Positions 1 to 8,005 of a DNA stretch of 64,000 nucleotides are shown here, in pieces. Location: assembly GCA_965116245.1 (NCBI GenBank), contig OZ220497.1, positions 1,550,001-1,614,000 on the forward strand, read 5' to 3'. A model generated the notes under the pieces. It was not told the origin of the DNA. It worked only from the letters and a program-made list of their open reading frames with translations, and did not search any database. The DNA is from Poriferisodalis sp965116245 (GTDB lineage Bacteria; Actinomycetota; Acidimicrobiia; Acidimicrobiales; Poriferisodalaceae). The position numbers and the translations under genes are program-made. Every line of letters begins with the position of its first letter. Position 1 is the stretch's first letter.

Positions 1-2
1 AG

Positions 3-710
3 GCACAGCGCAATGGCGTGGAGTGGGTGGTGGACATCGGCACCGATGTAGAACACAGCATCGCTGCGCTGGAGAGGGCCCGCACCCTGCCCGGCGTCGC
101 CGCCACTATTGGGCTGCACCCCCACGATGCAGCCGACGCGCACGCCGCCCTGCCCGTTCTTGAGCAGTTGATGCGCGCTGGCGAGACGCCGGTGGCAATA
201 GGCGAGTGCGGACTCGATTACCACTACGAGAACTCGGACCGGGCCATTCAACGCGAGGCATTCGCCGCCCAGATCGCGATGGCGCATCGCTACGGGCTGG
301 CTCTAGTTATTCACAGCCGAGATGCCTGGGATGACACCTTCGATGTGCTTGATAGCGAGGGCGTGCCGGAGCGCACCTTGTTTCATTGCTTCACCGGTGG
401 GCCCCCTGAGGCTCGTGCAGCACTTGAAAGAGGCGCATCACTTTCGTTCAGTGGCATCGTGTCGTTCCGCAACGCCGCTGAGATCCGCGACGCAGCAGCC
501 ATTGTTCCCGCCGACCGCTATCTAGTCGAGACCGACGCGCCTTATCTGGCGCCCGTGCCGATGCGAGGCAAGCCGAACCGACCGAGCTGGGTGCGCATTG
601 TGGGTGAAGCCGTAGCGGCCGCTCGCGGTATTCCAGCCGAGCAGGTCGCCTCTGAGACAACTGCCAATGCTGTGAGGCTCTTTGGACTGGACGAGCTCGC
701 GGTGAAGTGA
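3..710 (+). CDS. tatD: TatD-family metal-dependent hydrolase (5' end cut by window)
   Basis: TatD-type TIM-barrel hydrolase, a family of Mg-dependent DNases and quality-control nucleases. Visible family motifs are GLHPHDA, AIGECGLDYHY, VIHSRDA, LFHCFTG and the C-terminal VETDAPYLAP block followed by the usual KPNRPSWV; together these carry the metal-binding His, Glu and Asp residues. The reading frame is open to the first base of the window and the N-terminal metal motif (HxH) normally found before the IGTD stretch is missing, so the gene starts upstream. An internal GTG at 18 is in frame but too late for the family. The stop overlaps the rsmA start by four bases, so the two are translationally coupled, an arrangement common in actinobacteria. 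Confidence 0.93.
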   Translation, partial: AQRNGVEWVVDIGTDVEHSIAALERARTLPGVAATIGLHPHDAADAHAALPVLEQLMRAGETPVAIGECGLDYHYENSDRAIQREAFAAQIAMAHRYGLALVIHSRDAWDDTFDVLDSEGVPERTLFHCFTGGPPEARAALERGASLSFSGIVSFRNAAEIRDAAAIVPADRYLVETDAPYLAPVPMRGKPNRPSWVRIVGEAVAAARGIPAEQVASETTANAVRLFGLDELAVK

Positions 711-1606
711 CCGACCGGATGTTGACGTTGCGAGCTGTCAAGGAGCGCTTGAGTCGGGCGGGCATCGCACCGCGCCGCAGCCTGGGCCAGAACTTCGTGG
801 TGGATCCCAACACCGTGCGCCGCATTGTGCGTCTTGCGGATGTCGGGCCGGGCGACTGCGTGGTCGAGATCGGGGCGGGCTTGGGGTCGTTGACTATGGC
901 CCTAGCAAGCACAGGGGCGCAGATCGTTGCAGTTGAAACCGACGGCCACCTCGTTCCACTATTGCGAGAGGCGTTGAGCTGCGGCGAGAGCTGCGAGTCT
1001 TCCGGCTTGGCAGAACAGCCCAGCGTGCGGGTCTTTCATGCCGACGCGCGACGAATGGACTGGAGTGCTCTGTTGCCGGGCGAGGACTGGCACCTGGTAG
1101 CGAACTTGCCGTACAACATCGCTACATCGCTGGTGCTCACGGTGCTTGACGAGGTGCCGTCGGTGACCAAGATGTTGGTGATGTGCCAGCGTGAAGCCGC
1201 CGAACGGCTAGCAGCCCAGAGCGGAAGCAGTGCTTACGGTGCAGTCTCGGTGCGGGTTGCGATGCACGCGCAAGCCGAGCTAGCAGGGACGGTGCCAGCC
1301 ACGGTCTTCTACCCCCGTCCCGAGGTTGAGTCCGCGTTGATCAGAATCACGCGACGTTCCCGGGCGTTGGCGCCGGTTGCGCGCGCTGAAGTCAATCGGC
1401 TTGTTACGACAGCATTTGCGCATCGTCGCCAGATGCTGCGCCGCACGTTGCGCAGCGTGTTCGATGACGTTGAGGGAACTATGGCCAAAGCTGGACTAGA
1501 TCCGAGTGAACGCCCCGAGCGTCTTGGTCTGGCCGATTGGGTGCGGCTGGCTGAAGTGTCGCTGGGTTCTGCGGCACCGGTGGTAACGGCGGACGACGAC
1601 GGGTGA
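707..1606 (+). CDS. rsmA: 16S rRNA (A1518/A1519-N6)-dimethyltransferase
   Basis: KsgA/RsmA transfers four methyl groups from S-adenosylmethionine to two adjacent adenines in helix 45 of 16S rRNA during small-subunit maturation. The 299-residue protein has the N-terminal RSLGQNF signature (about residues 24-30), the SAM-binding VEIGAGLGSLT loop (about 53-63), the catalytic NLPY motif (about 132-135), and the FYPRPEVES and AHRRQMLRRTL segments of the C-terminal rRNA-binding half. The GTG start overlaps the tatD stop (GTGA); an ATG four codons later is an alternative. The downstream ispE frame also overlaps by GTGA, so tatD, rsmA and ispE probably form one transcript. Confidence 0.96.
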   Translation: MTDRMLTLRAVKERLSRAGIAPRRSLGQNFVVDPNTVRRIVRLADVGPGDCVVEIGAGLGSLTMALASTGAQIVAVETDGHLVPLLREALSCGESCESSGLAEQPSVRVFHADARRMDWSALLPGEDWHLVANLPYNIATSLVLTVLDEVPSVTKMLVMCQREAAERLAAQSGSSAYGAVSVRVAMHAQAELAGTVPATVFYPRPEVESALIRITRRSRALAPVARAEVNRLVTTAFAHRRQMLRRTLRSVFDDVEGTMAKAGLDPSERPERLGLADWVRLAEVSLGSAAPVVTADDDG

Positions 1607-2583
1607 CCCAATACGAGGAGCCTGCGAACAACGCTGTGAGCAACGTTGCGTGCTTCGCTGCCGCAGCTAGCTCATCGCCTAGAACGCCGCCCAGCAGATC
1701 TCCGAGTGACTCTCCCATTAAGTCTCCTCTTGAAGTCGGGTCTCGTTGTGAACCGGTGCGGTTATTGGCCCCGGCAAAGCTGACGCTGCGACTTCGCATC
1801 ACCGGAGTTAGGTGCGACGGTTATCACTTCATCGATGCCGAGATGGTCACGCTTGATCTGTGCGACGAACTCATCGTGTACCCGATCTCGGGCTCGCCAA
1901 CAAAAGCCTCTTCGGTAGAAGTGGTGCCGGTTGCTAACTGTTCGTCCGCTTCTGCGTGGGACATTCCCAGCGATGAATCCAATTTGGTGATGCGGGCGCT
2001 GGCACTAGCTGGCCGCACTGCGCAAGTTGAGATACGCAAGCGCATCCCGCCCGGTGCGGGCCTCGGCGGCGGATCGGCCGATGCGGCTGCTGTGCTTCGC
2101 TGGGCGAATCGGCTGGCGATTGCAGAGGCCTATGAGTCGTCGGCCAGCGGTACGACCCCGGAACCGCGAGTCGTTGATGTCCGCCAGGCAGCCACGCTTG
2201 GCGCAGATGTGGCGTTCTGCCTCCTCGGAGGCCGCGCACGCGTGACTGGCATCGGCGAGATCGTGACACCCCTTCCGTTCCGGAAGCAGTCATTTGTCTT
2301 GTGGACGCCGCCGATCCAAGTTGACACCGCTGCGGTGTATCGGCGTTGGGACGAACTGGGCGGACCATCGGGCGCTGCGAACGACCTGGAATCGGCGGCA
2401 TGTTCGGTGCATCCTGAACTCGCTTCTTGGCGAGCCGAGCTGGCTCGCATTTCTAGGCGCACACCGCGGCTGGCGGGTAGTGGCAGCACTTGGTTCGTGA
2501 CAGCCCCCTTCGGCGCAGACGTGTTCGCTCAAGGCAGCGATAGCGTCGGCGCGGTCAGCGCGAGCGCCATCGGTCGCCTTTAG
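1603..2583 (+). CDS. ispE: 4-diphosphocytidyl-2-C-methyl-D-erythritol kinase
   Basis: GHMP-family kinase that phosphorylates CDP-methylerythritol in the MEP route to isoprenoids. Diagnostic features are the APAKLTLRLRITG start of the family domain, the ATP-binding PPGAGLGGGSADAA glycine loop, and the C-terminal LAGSGSTWFV loop. The GTG at 1603 overlaps the rsmA stop but gives an extra 50-residue Ser/Ala/Pro-rich leader not seen in the family; the in-frame GTG at 1756 (VRLLAPAKL) matches the usual start better. The longer form is kept because the coupling overlap is typical, but the true start is uncertain. The leader could instead be an untranslated or fast-evolving spacer. Confidence 0.92.
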   Translation: MTQYEEPANNAVSNVACFAAAASSSPRTPPSRSPSDSPIKSPLEVGSRCEPVRLLAPAKLTLRLRITGVRCDGYHFIDAEMVTLDLCDELIVYPISGSPTKASSVEVVPVANCSSASAWDIPSDESNLVMRALALAGRTAQVEIRKRIPPGAGLGGGSADAAAVLRWANRLAIAEAYESSASGTTPEPRVVDVRQAATLGADVAFCLLGGRARVTGIGEIVTPLPFRKQSFVLWTPPIQVDTAAVYRRWDELGGPSGAANDLESAACSVHPELASWRAELARISRRTPRLAGSGSTWFVTAPFGADVFAQGSDSVGAVSASAIGRL

Positions 2584-2686
2584 GGGTGTTCCTCCAAGCT
2601 GCGGGCCGGTGAGACACAGCCGACACACGAGACTCAGCCGTTGGTAGGCGAGACGTAGCCTTCGGCAGGCAACCAGATCAGCGGCG

Positions 2687-2782
2687 TTAGCGATTGCGAC
2701 GCTGGTAGCGAGTGCGCCGCAACATCTTTCGGTGCTTCTTCTTACGCATCCGCTTGCGGCGCTTCTTGACCAGCGATCCCAT
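2687..2782 (-). CDS. Small basic ribosomal protein bS22 (AURKAIP1/COX24 family)
   Basis: A 31-residue, extremely basic protein: MGSLVKKRRKRMRKKKHRK, then a run of Arg-rich residues ending RRNR. It closely resembles the actinobacterial bS22 protein, an extra small-subunit component first seen in mycobacterial ribosome structures, whose sequence begins MGS(V/L)(I/V)KKRRKRM. The ATG at 2782 is preceded by a GGAG ribosome site at suitable spacing. A longer upstream frame exists but only this segment is family-like. The gene is on the minus strand, converging on ispE and diverging from the FN3 gene. It is easily missed because of its size. Confidence 0.88.
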   Translation of the reverse strand: MGSLVKKRRKRMRKKKHRKMLRRTRYQRRNR

Positions 2783-2855
2783 GAAGCTCCGCACGTTAGC
2801 GCGAAGCAGAGCGCATCCCACAGCACCGACTCGGCTATCACGCTGGAGCGTGGCA

Positions 2856-2883
2856 TTGACACCCGGCGTACGTGCTCTATCGT
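2856..2883 (+). promoter_or_regulatory. Candidate sigma-70-type promoter for the FN3 gene
   Basis: TTGACA at 2856-2861 and TATCGT at 2878-2883 are separated by 16 bases, about 50 bases upstream of the FN3 start at 2934. The -35 box is a perfect consensus; the -10 box matches four of six positions. Inferred from sequence only. Confidence 0.4.
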
Positions 2884-2933
2884 GCGATCTGTTTGGGAAC
2901 AACCCAAATCACATAGTAAGCACCGAGGTCAAC

Positions 2934-4280
2934 ATGAATCGAAGCGTCGTCGGGCCCTCGACACCTAGCGGCCAAAGCCTCAAGCGGCTGATGGTGGCTG
3001 CCACAGCCATGATCGCTGCAGCGACCATGGTCGTAACTGCCACCGTCTCAGCCCAGCAGTCCGACGCGCCTAATCCGCCAACCGGTTTGATGACGGAATT
3101 CGTAACCAGCAACTCGGCCCGTGTTGCGTGGCAACCGTCGGCTGTCAACAATTGCCAAGTGAGCGAGTACAACGTTCTCGTCACAGAGGTAGTAGGCAAA
3201 ACGGATGTTGTGGATGTCCGAGTGCCGGGTTATTTGAGTGCGTACCTGATTGACAACTTGAACCCCGCGACGCCTTATGAAGTTCGCGTCTATGCCTACT
3301 CAGAAGATCCGGGCTGCGACAGCGGCAGCACTCCTGCCATGTTGCCGTTCAACACGGAAAAAGGCGAAGGCCCTAGCACTCCCAGCACCCCGACCACCAC
3401 TACTACCCCAGTAGTAGCTCAACCGGTTGTCCCGAAGCCACTCAATGTGCCCAGTCAGCCGCAGAACGTCAGTCACGAAATCACTCACAATCAACTGGTT
3501 GTGTCCTGGAACCCCAGCACCGTCGGTGGCGGGTGCGGGCTCAATCACTACATAGCAGTCCTAGTTAAACTTGATGGGGAAGGACAGCCAACCGCTCTCG
3601 TCGTCGAGAAGAGAACCGAGGCCAATGCCCCTCTTTCGGCTACCTTCGGCAACCTGGTACCGGAATCGCCCTACTACGTTTATCTAGCCGCAGTGGGTGA
3701 CGGAAGCTGCGACGGTCACCGCTACGGCCCAAAAGTGGAGCACTACTTCAAGACGCTCCCCGTTCCGCCTCCACCAACCAGCACCACCACCACAACCACC
3801 ACAACCACCACGACTACCATGCCAGGCATCACCCTCGAGGGTGAAGACCGCGACGTTGGTGTTAAAGAAGCGCTGCCAGTAACGCAAAAAGGGGTTTCTG
3901 ATGGACAGGAAGAGACCACCCAGAAACGGCGTGTCCGGTCTCCAGCGGTACGTCAACTGGCGGTCACGCCCTCTAACGATGGCACCGCGTTGGTGACCTG
4001 GTCTCAAGCACCGCTTAGCAAGCCTGATAGTAACCGTTTTCGATGCGATTCAGGGCAACCACGGGAATACCGTTATCGAGTGATTGAGTGGGCTGAAGCT
4101 GGGGGTAGGGTGGTTGGCTCCAAGATAATTGATCGCCTAGTCACAAGCGATACTTCTGCAACTGTCACCGGTTTGACAGATGGGAGCCAATATGCGGTGC
4201 TGGTTTGGTCTAAGCCTGCTGCGCCCTGCAAAGGGTGGTCCCCGTTTCGTCGAGTGGTTTGGGCCCAAACAGGCGGCTGA
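2934..4280 (+). CDS. Secreted fibronectin type III repeat protein with Thr-rich linkers
   Basis: A 448-residue predicted exported protein. Residues 1-42 form a signal peptide (basic QSLKRLM, then an alanine-rich hydrophobic stretch ending VSAQQ). Three FN3-like beta-sandwich domains follow at about 45-140, 170-275 and 335-445, each with a cysteine pair and typical W...Y...L.P.T.Y.V patterning. They are separated by a Thr/Pro linker (about 146-160) and a pure Thr run (about 282-296). The ATG at 2934 has GAGG upstream; the frame stays open to 2712 but that extension overlaps bS22 on the other strand and is not signal-like. Two relatives lie at 40-44 kb. Likely a cell-surface or adhesive protein; ligand unknown. 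Confidence 0.8.
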   Translation: MNRSVVGPSTPSGQSLKRLMVAATAMIAAATMVVTATVSAQQSDAPNPPTGLMTEFVTSNSARVAWQPSAVNNCQVSEYNVLVTEVVGKTDVVDVRVPGYLSAYLIDNLNPATPYEVRVYAYSEDPGCDSGSTPAMLPFNTEKGEGPSTPSTPTTTTTPVVAQPVVPKPLNVPSQPQNVSHEITHNQLVVSWNPSTVGGGCGLNHYIAVLVKLDGEGQPTALVVEKRTEANAPLSATFGNLVPESPYYVYLAAVGDGSCDGHRYGPKVEHYFKTLPVPPPPTSTTTTTTTTTTTTMPGITLEGEDRDVGVKEALPVTQKGVSDGQEETTQKRRVRSPAVRQLAVTPSNDGTALVTWSQAPLSKPDSNRFRCDSGQPREYRYRVIEWAEAGGRVVGSKIIDRLVTSDTSATVTGLTDGSQYAVLVWSKPAAPCKGWSPFRRVVWAQTGG

Positions 4281-4300
4281 TCACATGGGTTACAGAGCGA

Positions 4301-4317
4301 GGTACTGATCCAGTACC
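4301..4317. terminator. Hairpin after the FN3 gene
   Basis: GGTACTG-ATC-CAGTACC gives a perfect 7-bp stem with a 3-base loop, 20 bases after the FN3 stop codon. There is no U-tract, so a terminator role is tentative. The remaining spacer to tRNA-Gln shows nothing recognisable. Confidence 0.35.
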
Positions 4318-4507
4318 AGCCGGTAGAAGACCCGGCAACATCAAACCCGTCGGTGCTCGACGCATCGGCGGGCTTCTTGTTGCACCCGCAGTGTTGACTT
4401 GCGCGCGGCGTCGCTGCTTGCGCGGCCGACCGTTGCGCCCAAGCGGCTCGTTACCCTCGGCACGTAGACACGCTTCGCAAGCACTCAGCTTGAGTGGTTG
4501 ATCGCAA

Positions 4508-4579
4508 TCGGGGATCGTTCAATTGGCAGGACATCGGGTTTTGGTCCCGACAATGGAGGTTCGAGCCCTCCTCCCCGAA
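4508..4579 (+). tRNA. tRNA-Gln (anticodon UUG)
   Basis: Acceptor strands TCGGGGA (4508-4514) and TCCCCGA (4572-4578) pair perfectly; the anticodon stem TCGGG/CCCGA encloses loop TTTTGGT with anticodon TTG; the T-arm contains GGTTCGAGCCC. The discriminator base is A and CCA is encoded at 4580-4582. Confidence 0.95.
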
Positions 4580-4630
4580 CCAGAGTTCGTTAGGCCAGCG
4601 TTCCCCGAAACGCAGCGCCTCAAACTCAGG

Positions 4631-4675
4631 CTTCCCTTACTCTGGTTTCCCGTACTCTGGGTCTTCGTACCTTGG
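4631..4675. repeat. 15-bp degenerate tandem repeat, three copies
   Basis: Units CTTCCCTTACTCTGG, TTTCCCGTACTCTGG and GTCTTCGTACCTTGG lie head to tail between tRNA-Gln and the glmU-like gene. No function is evident; it is one of several short tandem duplications in spacers of this genome. Confidence 0.6.
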
Positions 4676-4719
4676 CTCCCTGGCCATGGACTCTGTCGAT
4701 TGCACACTGAACTGGTGGA

Positions 4720-5553
4720 ATGCCCGCAGCGCGCATGAGCGGTGGCTGTGCAGCCGTCCTGCTGGCGGCAGGCACCGGTACTCGAATGGCCTCCGATTTG
4801 CCCAAGCCGCTTCACCCGGTGGCAGGTCGTGCCATGGTGCTGCGAGTGCTTGATGCCCTGGCTGGTGCGCAGGCGGAACCCGTGGTGGTGGTAGTCGGGC
4901 ACGGCGCAGCCCAGGTAACTGAAGCCACCCGTGCCGGGGCTCCACAACCCGACCGATTGCTGTTCGCGACGCAACGTGTTCAACGCGGCACAGGTGACGC
5001 GACGCGTGTTGGCCTATCGGCGCTAGAGCAGCAAAGTCAAGCCACCGACGTTTTGGTGTTGCCTGGCGATGCGCCACTATTGCAAGCGGGCACGCTGACT
5101 CAGGTCGTCTGTGAGCGCCGTCGACTTGACGCTGCTGCCAGTGTGCTCACCGCACAACTCGCAGATCCGACAGGCTACGGACGCATCGTGCGCAACGACG
5201 GGCTGATTGAGGTCGTGGAACAGCGCGACGCATCGTCATCTCAGTCACAGATTCGCGAGATCAACGCAGGTGTCTATTGCTTTGCAGTCTCGGCGTTGCG
5301 GTTGGCGCTGACCGAGTTGAGCCCAGAGAACGCTCAGTCCGAGTACTACCTCACCCAGGCCATAGGGATTCTGGCGCGCCGCGGCGAGCGAATCGCCACA
5401 GTGGCCACCGCCGATCCCACCGAGGCGCTGGGTGTGAACGACACCTCCCAACTTGAGGCCTGCGAAGCGGCACTGGCTGCGCGCGCGGCACCCAACAGCA
5501 CTAGCGTTCCGCAGCCGGACAAGTCGCCGCGGGATCTGGGCCGCAGGATCTAG
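4720..5553 (+). CDS. GlmU-type N-acetylglucosamine-1-phosphate uridyltransferase domain, no acetyltransferase domain
   Basis: A nucleotidyltransferase matching the N-terminal half of GlmU, which makes UDP-GlcNAc from UTP and GlcNAc-1-phosphate for cell-wall synthesis. Signatures are the LLAAGTGTRM nucleotide loop with the following K (DLPKPLHPVAG), QRGTGDA, LPGDAPLL (metal Asp), EQRDAS, NAGVYCF and EALGVNDTSQL. Bifunctional GlmU is about 450-480 residues; this protein is 277 and stops just after the linker helix, with none of the hexapeptide repeats of the left-handed beta-helix. Downstream space before prs is too short to hold them. It could therefore be a pyrophosphorylase-only GlmU or a paralogue acting on another sugar phosphate. 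Start choice between 4720 and 4735 is open. Confidence 0.85.
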   Translation: MPAARMSGGCAAVLLAAGTGTRMASDLPKPLHPVAGRAMVLRVLDALAGAQAEPVVVVVGHGAAQVTEATRAGAPQPDRLLFATQRVQRGTGDATRVGLSALEQQSQATDVLVLPGDAPLLQAGTLTQVVCERRRLDAAASVLTAQLADPTGYGRIVRNDGLIEVVEQRDASSSQSQIREINAGVYCFAVSALRLALTELSPENAQSEYYLTQAIGILARRGERIATVATADPTEALGVNDTSQLEACEAALAARAAPNSTSVPQPDKSPRDLGRRI

Positions 5554-5693
5554 TCAGGGCAGTCGGGTAGTCTCGGCTTTTCGCCGGACAGCCGAACATG
5601 CCGTCAAACCCCGTTGCTGAAAGTTCAGCGTCTCCCGTGAGCGAGTCTGCGTTCAGCACGGCCCCCGGGGGACTGCGGCGAAGGGAATACGCA

Positions 5694-6677
5694 ATGGAAT
5701 TGGTCACCAAAAAGCGCCTGCACCTGTTCAGCGGTCGGGCCAACCCCGAACTGGCCACTGAGATCGCCGAACATCTAGGTGTAGAGCTGGGCGACCCCGG
5801 CCTTATTGACTTCGCCAACGGGGAAATCAAATGCAAGTTCGCTGAGTCGATCCGTGGCGGCGACGTGTTCATCATCCAGAGCCACGCCGCGTGCGAGACC
5901 ATGACATCCAACGACGCGATCATGGAGCATCTCATCATGGTTGATGCCGCGAGGCGCGCTTCAGCCAAGCGAATCACCGCGGTGGCACCATTGTTCGGGT
6001 ACGCCCGTCAAGACCGCAAAGCGGCCGGGCGCGAGCCCATCACCGCGCGCCTGCTGGCTGACTTGTTCACCGTGGCGGGAGCTGAGCGCCTAGTGTCAAT
6101 TGACTTGCACAGTGGCCAGATCCAAGGGTTCTTTGACGGCCCGGTGGATCATCTAACAGCGGCGCCCGTGCTCATTGACTACCTGTCGGGCGTTATGGGC
6201 CAGGACTCAGTGATCGTGTCACCCGACACGGGTCGGGTGAAGGTGGCTGAACGCTACGCCACCCGGCTGGGTTGCGATGTTGCTTCGATCTACAAGCGTC
6301 GTGCCACCGACAGCGCCAATGAGTCAGAGGCCCTCGGCATCATGGGGGAAGTAGCGGGTCGTACCTGCGTGATCATCGATGACATGATTGACACGGCTGG
6401 CACTATCTGCTCGGCGACTGAGACCCTGGTCGAACACGGCGCTTCAGATGTGATGTGTGCCAGCACGCACGGCTTGTTTTCTGAACCTGCTGTGGACCGC
6501 TTGAAGAACTCCTCGCTGAGTCAGGTCATCGTAACCAACACGGTGCCAATCCCCAGCGGCAAGCAGTTTGACAAGTTGGTGGTGCTTAGCGTGGCGGGAG
6601 TATTCGCCGATGCGCTTGAATCAGTGTTTGAAGACGCATCGGTGTCGGAGATCTTCGACGGCCAGAACTTGTTTTGA
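5694..6677 (+). CDS. prs: Ribose-phosphate pyrophosphokinase
   Basis: Makes PRPP from ribose-5-phosphate and ATP, feeding purine, pyrimidine, His, Trp and NAD synthesis. The 327-residue protein has the FANGEIKCKF substrate motif (about residue 40), the metal/ATP segment DLHSGQIQGFFD (about 137), and the PRPP-binding loop VIIDDMIDTAGT (about 226-237). The ATG at 5694 follows AAGGGA at good spacing; the frame is open back to 5598 but that leader is not family sequence. Placement after glmU is the standard bacterial arrangement, linking UDP-sugar and nucleotide supply. Confidence 0.97.
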   Translation: MELVTKKRLHLFSGRANPELATEIAEHLGVELGDPGLIDFANGEIKCKFAESIRGGDVFIIQSHAACETMTSNDAIMEHLIMVDAARRASAKRITAVAPLFGYARQDRKAAGREPITARLLADLFTVAGAERLVSIDLHSGQIQGFFDGPVDHLTAAPVLIDYLSGVMGQDSVIVSPDTGRVKVAERYATRLGCDVASIYKRRATDSANESEALGIMGEVAGRTCVIIDDMIDTAGTICSATETLVEHGASDVMCASTHGLFSEPAVDRLKNSSLSQVIVTNTVPIPSGKQFDKLVVLSVAGVFADALESVFEDASVSEIFDGQNLF

Positions 6678-6722
6678 GCAGCCTTTCTCGTAGGCTTTCG
6701 CGTCGCTGAAGGAAGGGCCAGC

Positions 6723-7355
6723 ATGGAACAGCTCAAGCTCATAGCGGAGACCCGCAACGCAACTGGCTCGGGCCCGTCTCGGCGCTTGCGTGCGCAGAAC
6801 AAGATCCCAGCGGTGATGTACGGTCACCGCAGCGACCCTGTGCTGATAACGCTGGACCGTCTCAGGTTCCGGGCTGCGTTGAATGCAGCGGGCCCGAACG
6901 CCATCATTACGCTCGAAGTTGGCGGCAAAAACCACTTAACCATCGTGAAAGACATGCAACGCGACTCGATCGCCAATCGCGTTACTCACGTGGACTTTTT
7001 GCTCATCTCACTTGATGAGATCCTTGAGGTTGACGTGCCGATTCGCCTTGTGGGTGAGGCAGCGATAGCTGGTCGCGAAGGCGCGGTGGTGCAACAGCAG
7101 CTCATGTCGTTGCATGTGGCGTCACCTGCTGGTCTGATTCCGTCGGCATTTGACGTGAACGTGGAGTCGCTCTCGTTGGAGAACCCGATACGGGTCAGCG
7201 ATCTCGCATTGCCCGAGGGCATGGAGTGCCCGCTCGACGGCGACACTCTAATCGTTATAGCGCAGCGCTCACGGGCCTCAGTGGCAGCCGAGCAGGTGGG
7301 CGACGCAGGCGAGCCTGGCACCAGCGACGAGCCGGGTGTCGGCGACGAGGACTGA
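6723..7355 (+). CDS. rplY: 50S ribosomal protein bL25, long (CTC/TL5) form
   Basis: 5S rRNA-binding ribosomal protein. Residues 1-95 are the L25 domain (RNATGSGPSRRLRAQNKIPAVMYG and the HVDFLLI strand); residues 96-190 form the CTC/TL5 C-terminal beta domain (DVPIRLVGEA, DVNVESLSL); the last 20 residues are acidic. The ATG follows GAAGGAAGGG. The order prs, rplY, pth, mfd is widely conserved in Gram-positive bacteria, which supports the call. Confidence 0.96.
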   Translation: MEQLKLIAETRNATGSGPSRRLRAQNKIPAVMYGHRSDPVLITLDRLRFRAALNAAGPNAIITLEVGGKNHLTIVKDMQRDSIANRVTHVDFLLISLDEILEVDVPIRLVGEAAIAGREGAVVQQQLMSLHVASPAGLIPSAFDVNVESLSLENPIRVSDLALPEGMECPLDGDTLIVIAQRSRASVAAEQVGDAGEPGTSDEPGVGDED

Positions 7356-7363
7356 CCTATCAA

Positions 7364-8005
7364 GTGTCGGTGTTCCGCCGAGCGGCCGCGCGGCGGGGAG
7401 CTACCGCTGACTGGCTGGTGGTAGGTCTGGGAAATCCACCGGATCGGTATGCCGGTAGCCGTCACAACGTAGGAGCGGAGGCGACGCAGCGCTGGGCATC
7501 TCTGCTAGGCATCGAGTTCTCCCCGCAGCGGCGTGAACATGCCCGCGTTGCGCAAGCCACGGTCAGCGGGCGCAGCGTCGCGCTGGCGTGCCCTACTACC
7601 TTCATGAACGAGAGCGGTCGCAGCGTTGGCGCACTTGTCAAGCGTCACGGCATCGTCGAACCACGACAACTAGTTGTGTTGCACGACGAGCTTGATCTTG
7701 AACCCGGCCAGGTGCGGCTCAAGGCGGGCGGAGGTACGGCGGGCCACAACGGACTTGCCTCGATTGCTGGTCAACTTGGCACGCGGGACTTCTTGCGATT
7801 GCGCATAGGCGTGGGTAAGCCGCCGCGCCCCGAAGCCGGTGCAAAATGGGTGCTTGCTAAGCCAACACGCACCGAAGCAGCGCTGATCGACTCGGCACTG
7901 GATCTGTTAGTGACAGGCCTGGAAGTGCTGGTGCGAGAAGGCGTTGAGTCCTCCATGAACTTAACCAATGTCCGTCGCCGCGTTCGGGAGGCTCATCCCC
8001 ATTGA
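7364..8005 (+). CDS. pth: Peptidyl-tRNA hydrolase
   Basis: Cleaves the ester bond of peptidyl-tRNAs dropped from ribosomes. Family motifs: GLGNP (about residue 23), the catalytic histidine in RHNVG (about 33), TFMNESG (tRNA-binding Asn), HDELDL (the Asp that activates the His), GGGTAGHNGL and FLRLRIGVGKP. GTG at 7364 lies nine bases after the rplY stop; a second GTG at 7370 is an alternative. Both give a slightly longer N-terminus (FRRAAARRGA) than E. coli Pth. The stop overlaps the mfd start. Confidence 0.95.
   Translation: MSVFRRAAARRGATADWLVVGLGNPPDRYAGSRHNVGAEATQRWASLLGIEFSPQRREHARVAQATVSGRSVALACPTTFMNESGRSVGALVKRHGIVEPRQLVVLHDELDLEPGQVRLKAGGGTAGHNGLASIAGQLGTRDFLRLRIGVGKPPRPEAGAKWVLAKPTRTEAALIDSALDLLVTGLEVLVREGVESSMNLTNVRRRVREAHPH

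Noticed and set aside
2712..2933. Upstream extension of the FN3 gene
   Set aside because: It overlaps bS22 on the other strand and is not signal-peptide-like; ATG 2934 has a ribosome site and a clear signal peptide.
4235..4501. Short open frame between FN3 and tRNA-Gln
   Set aside because: Starts inside the FN3 gene in another frame, spans a hairpin and has no family features.
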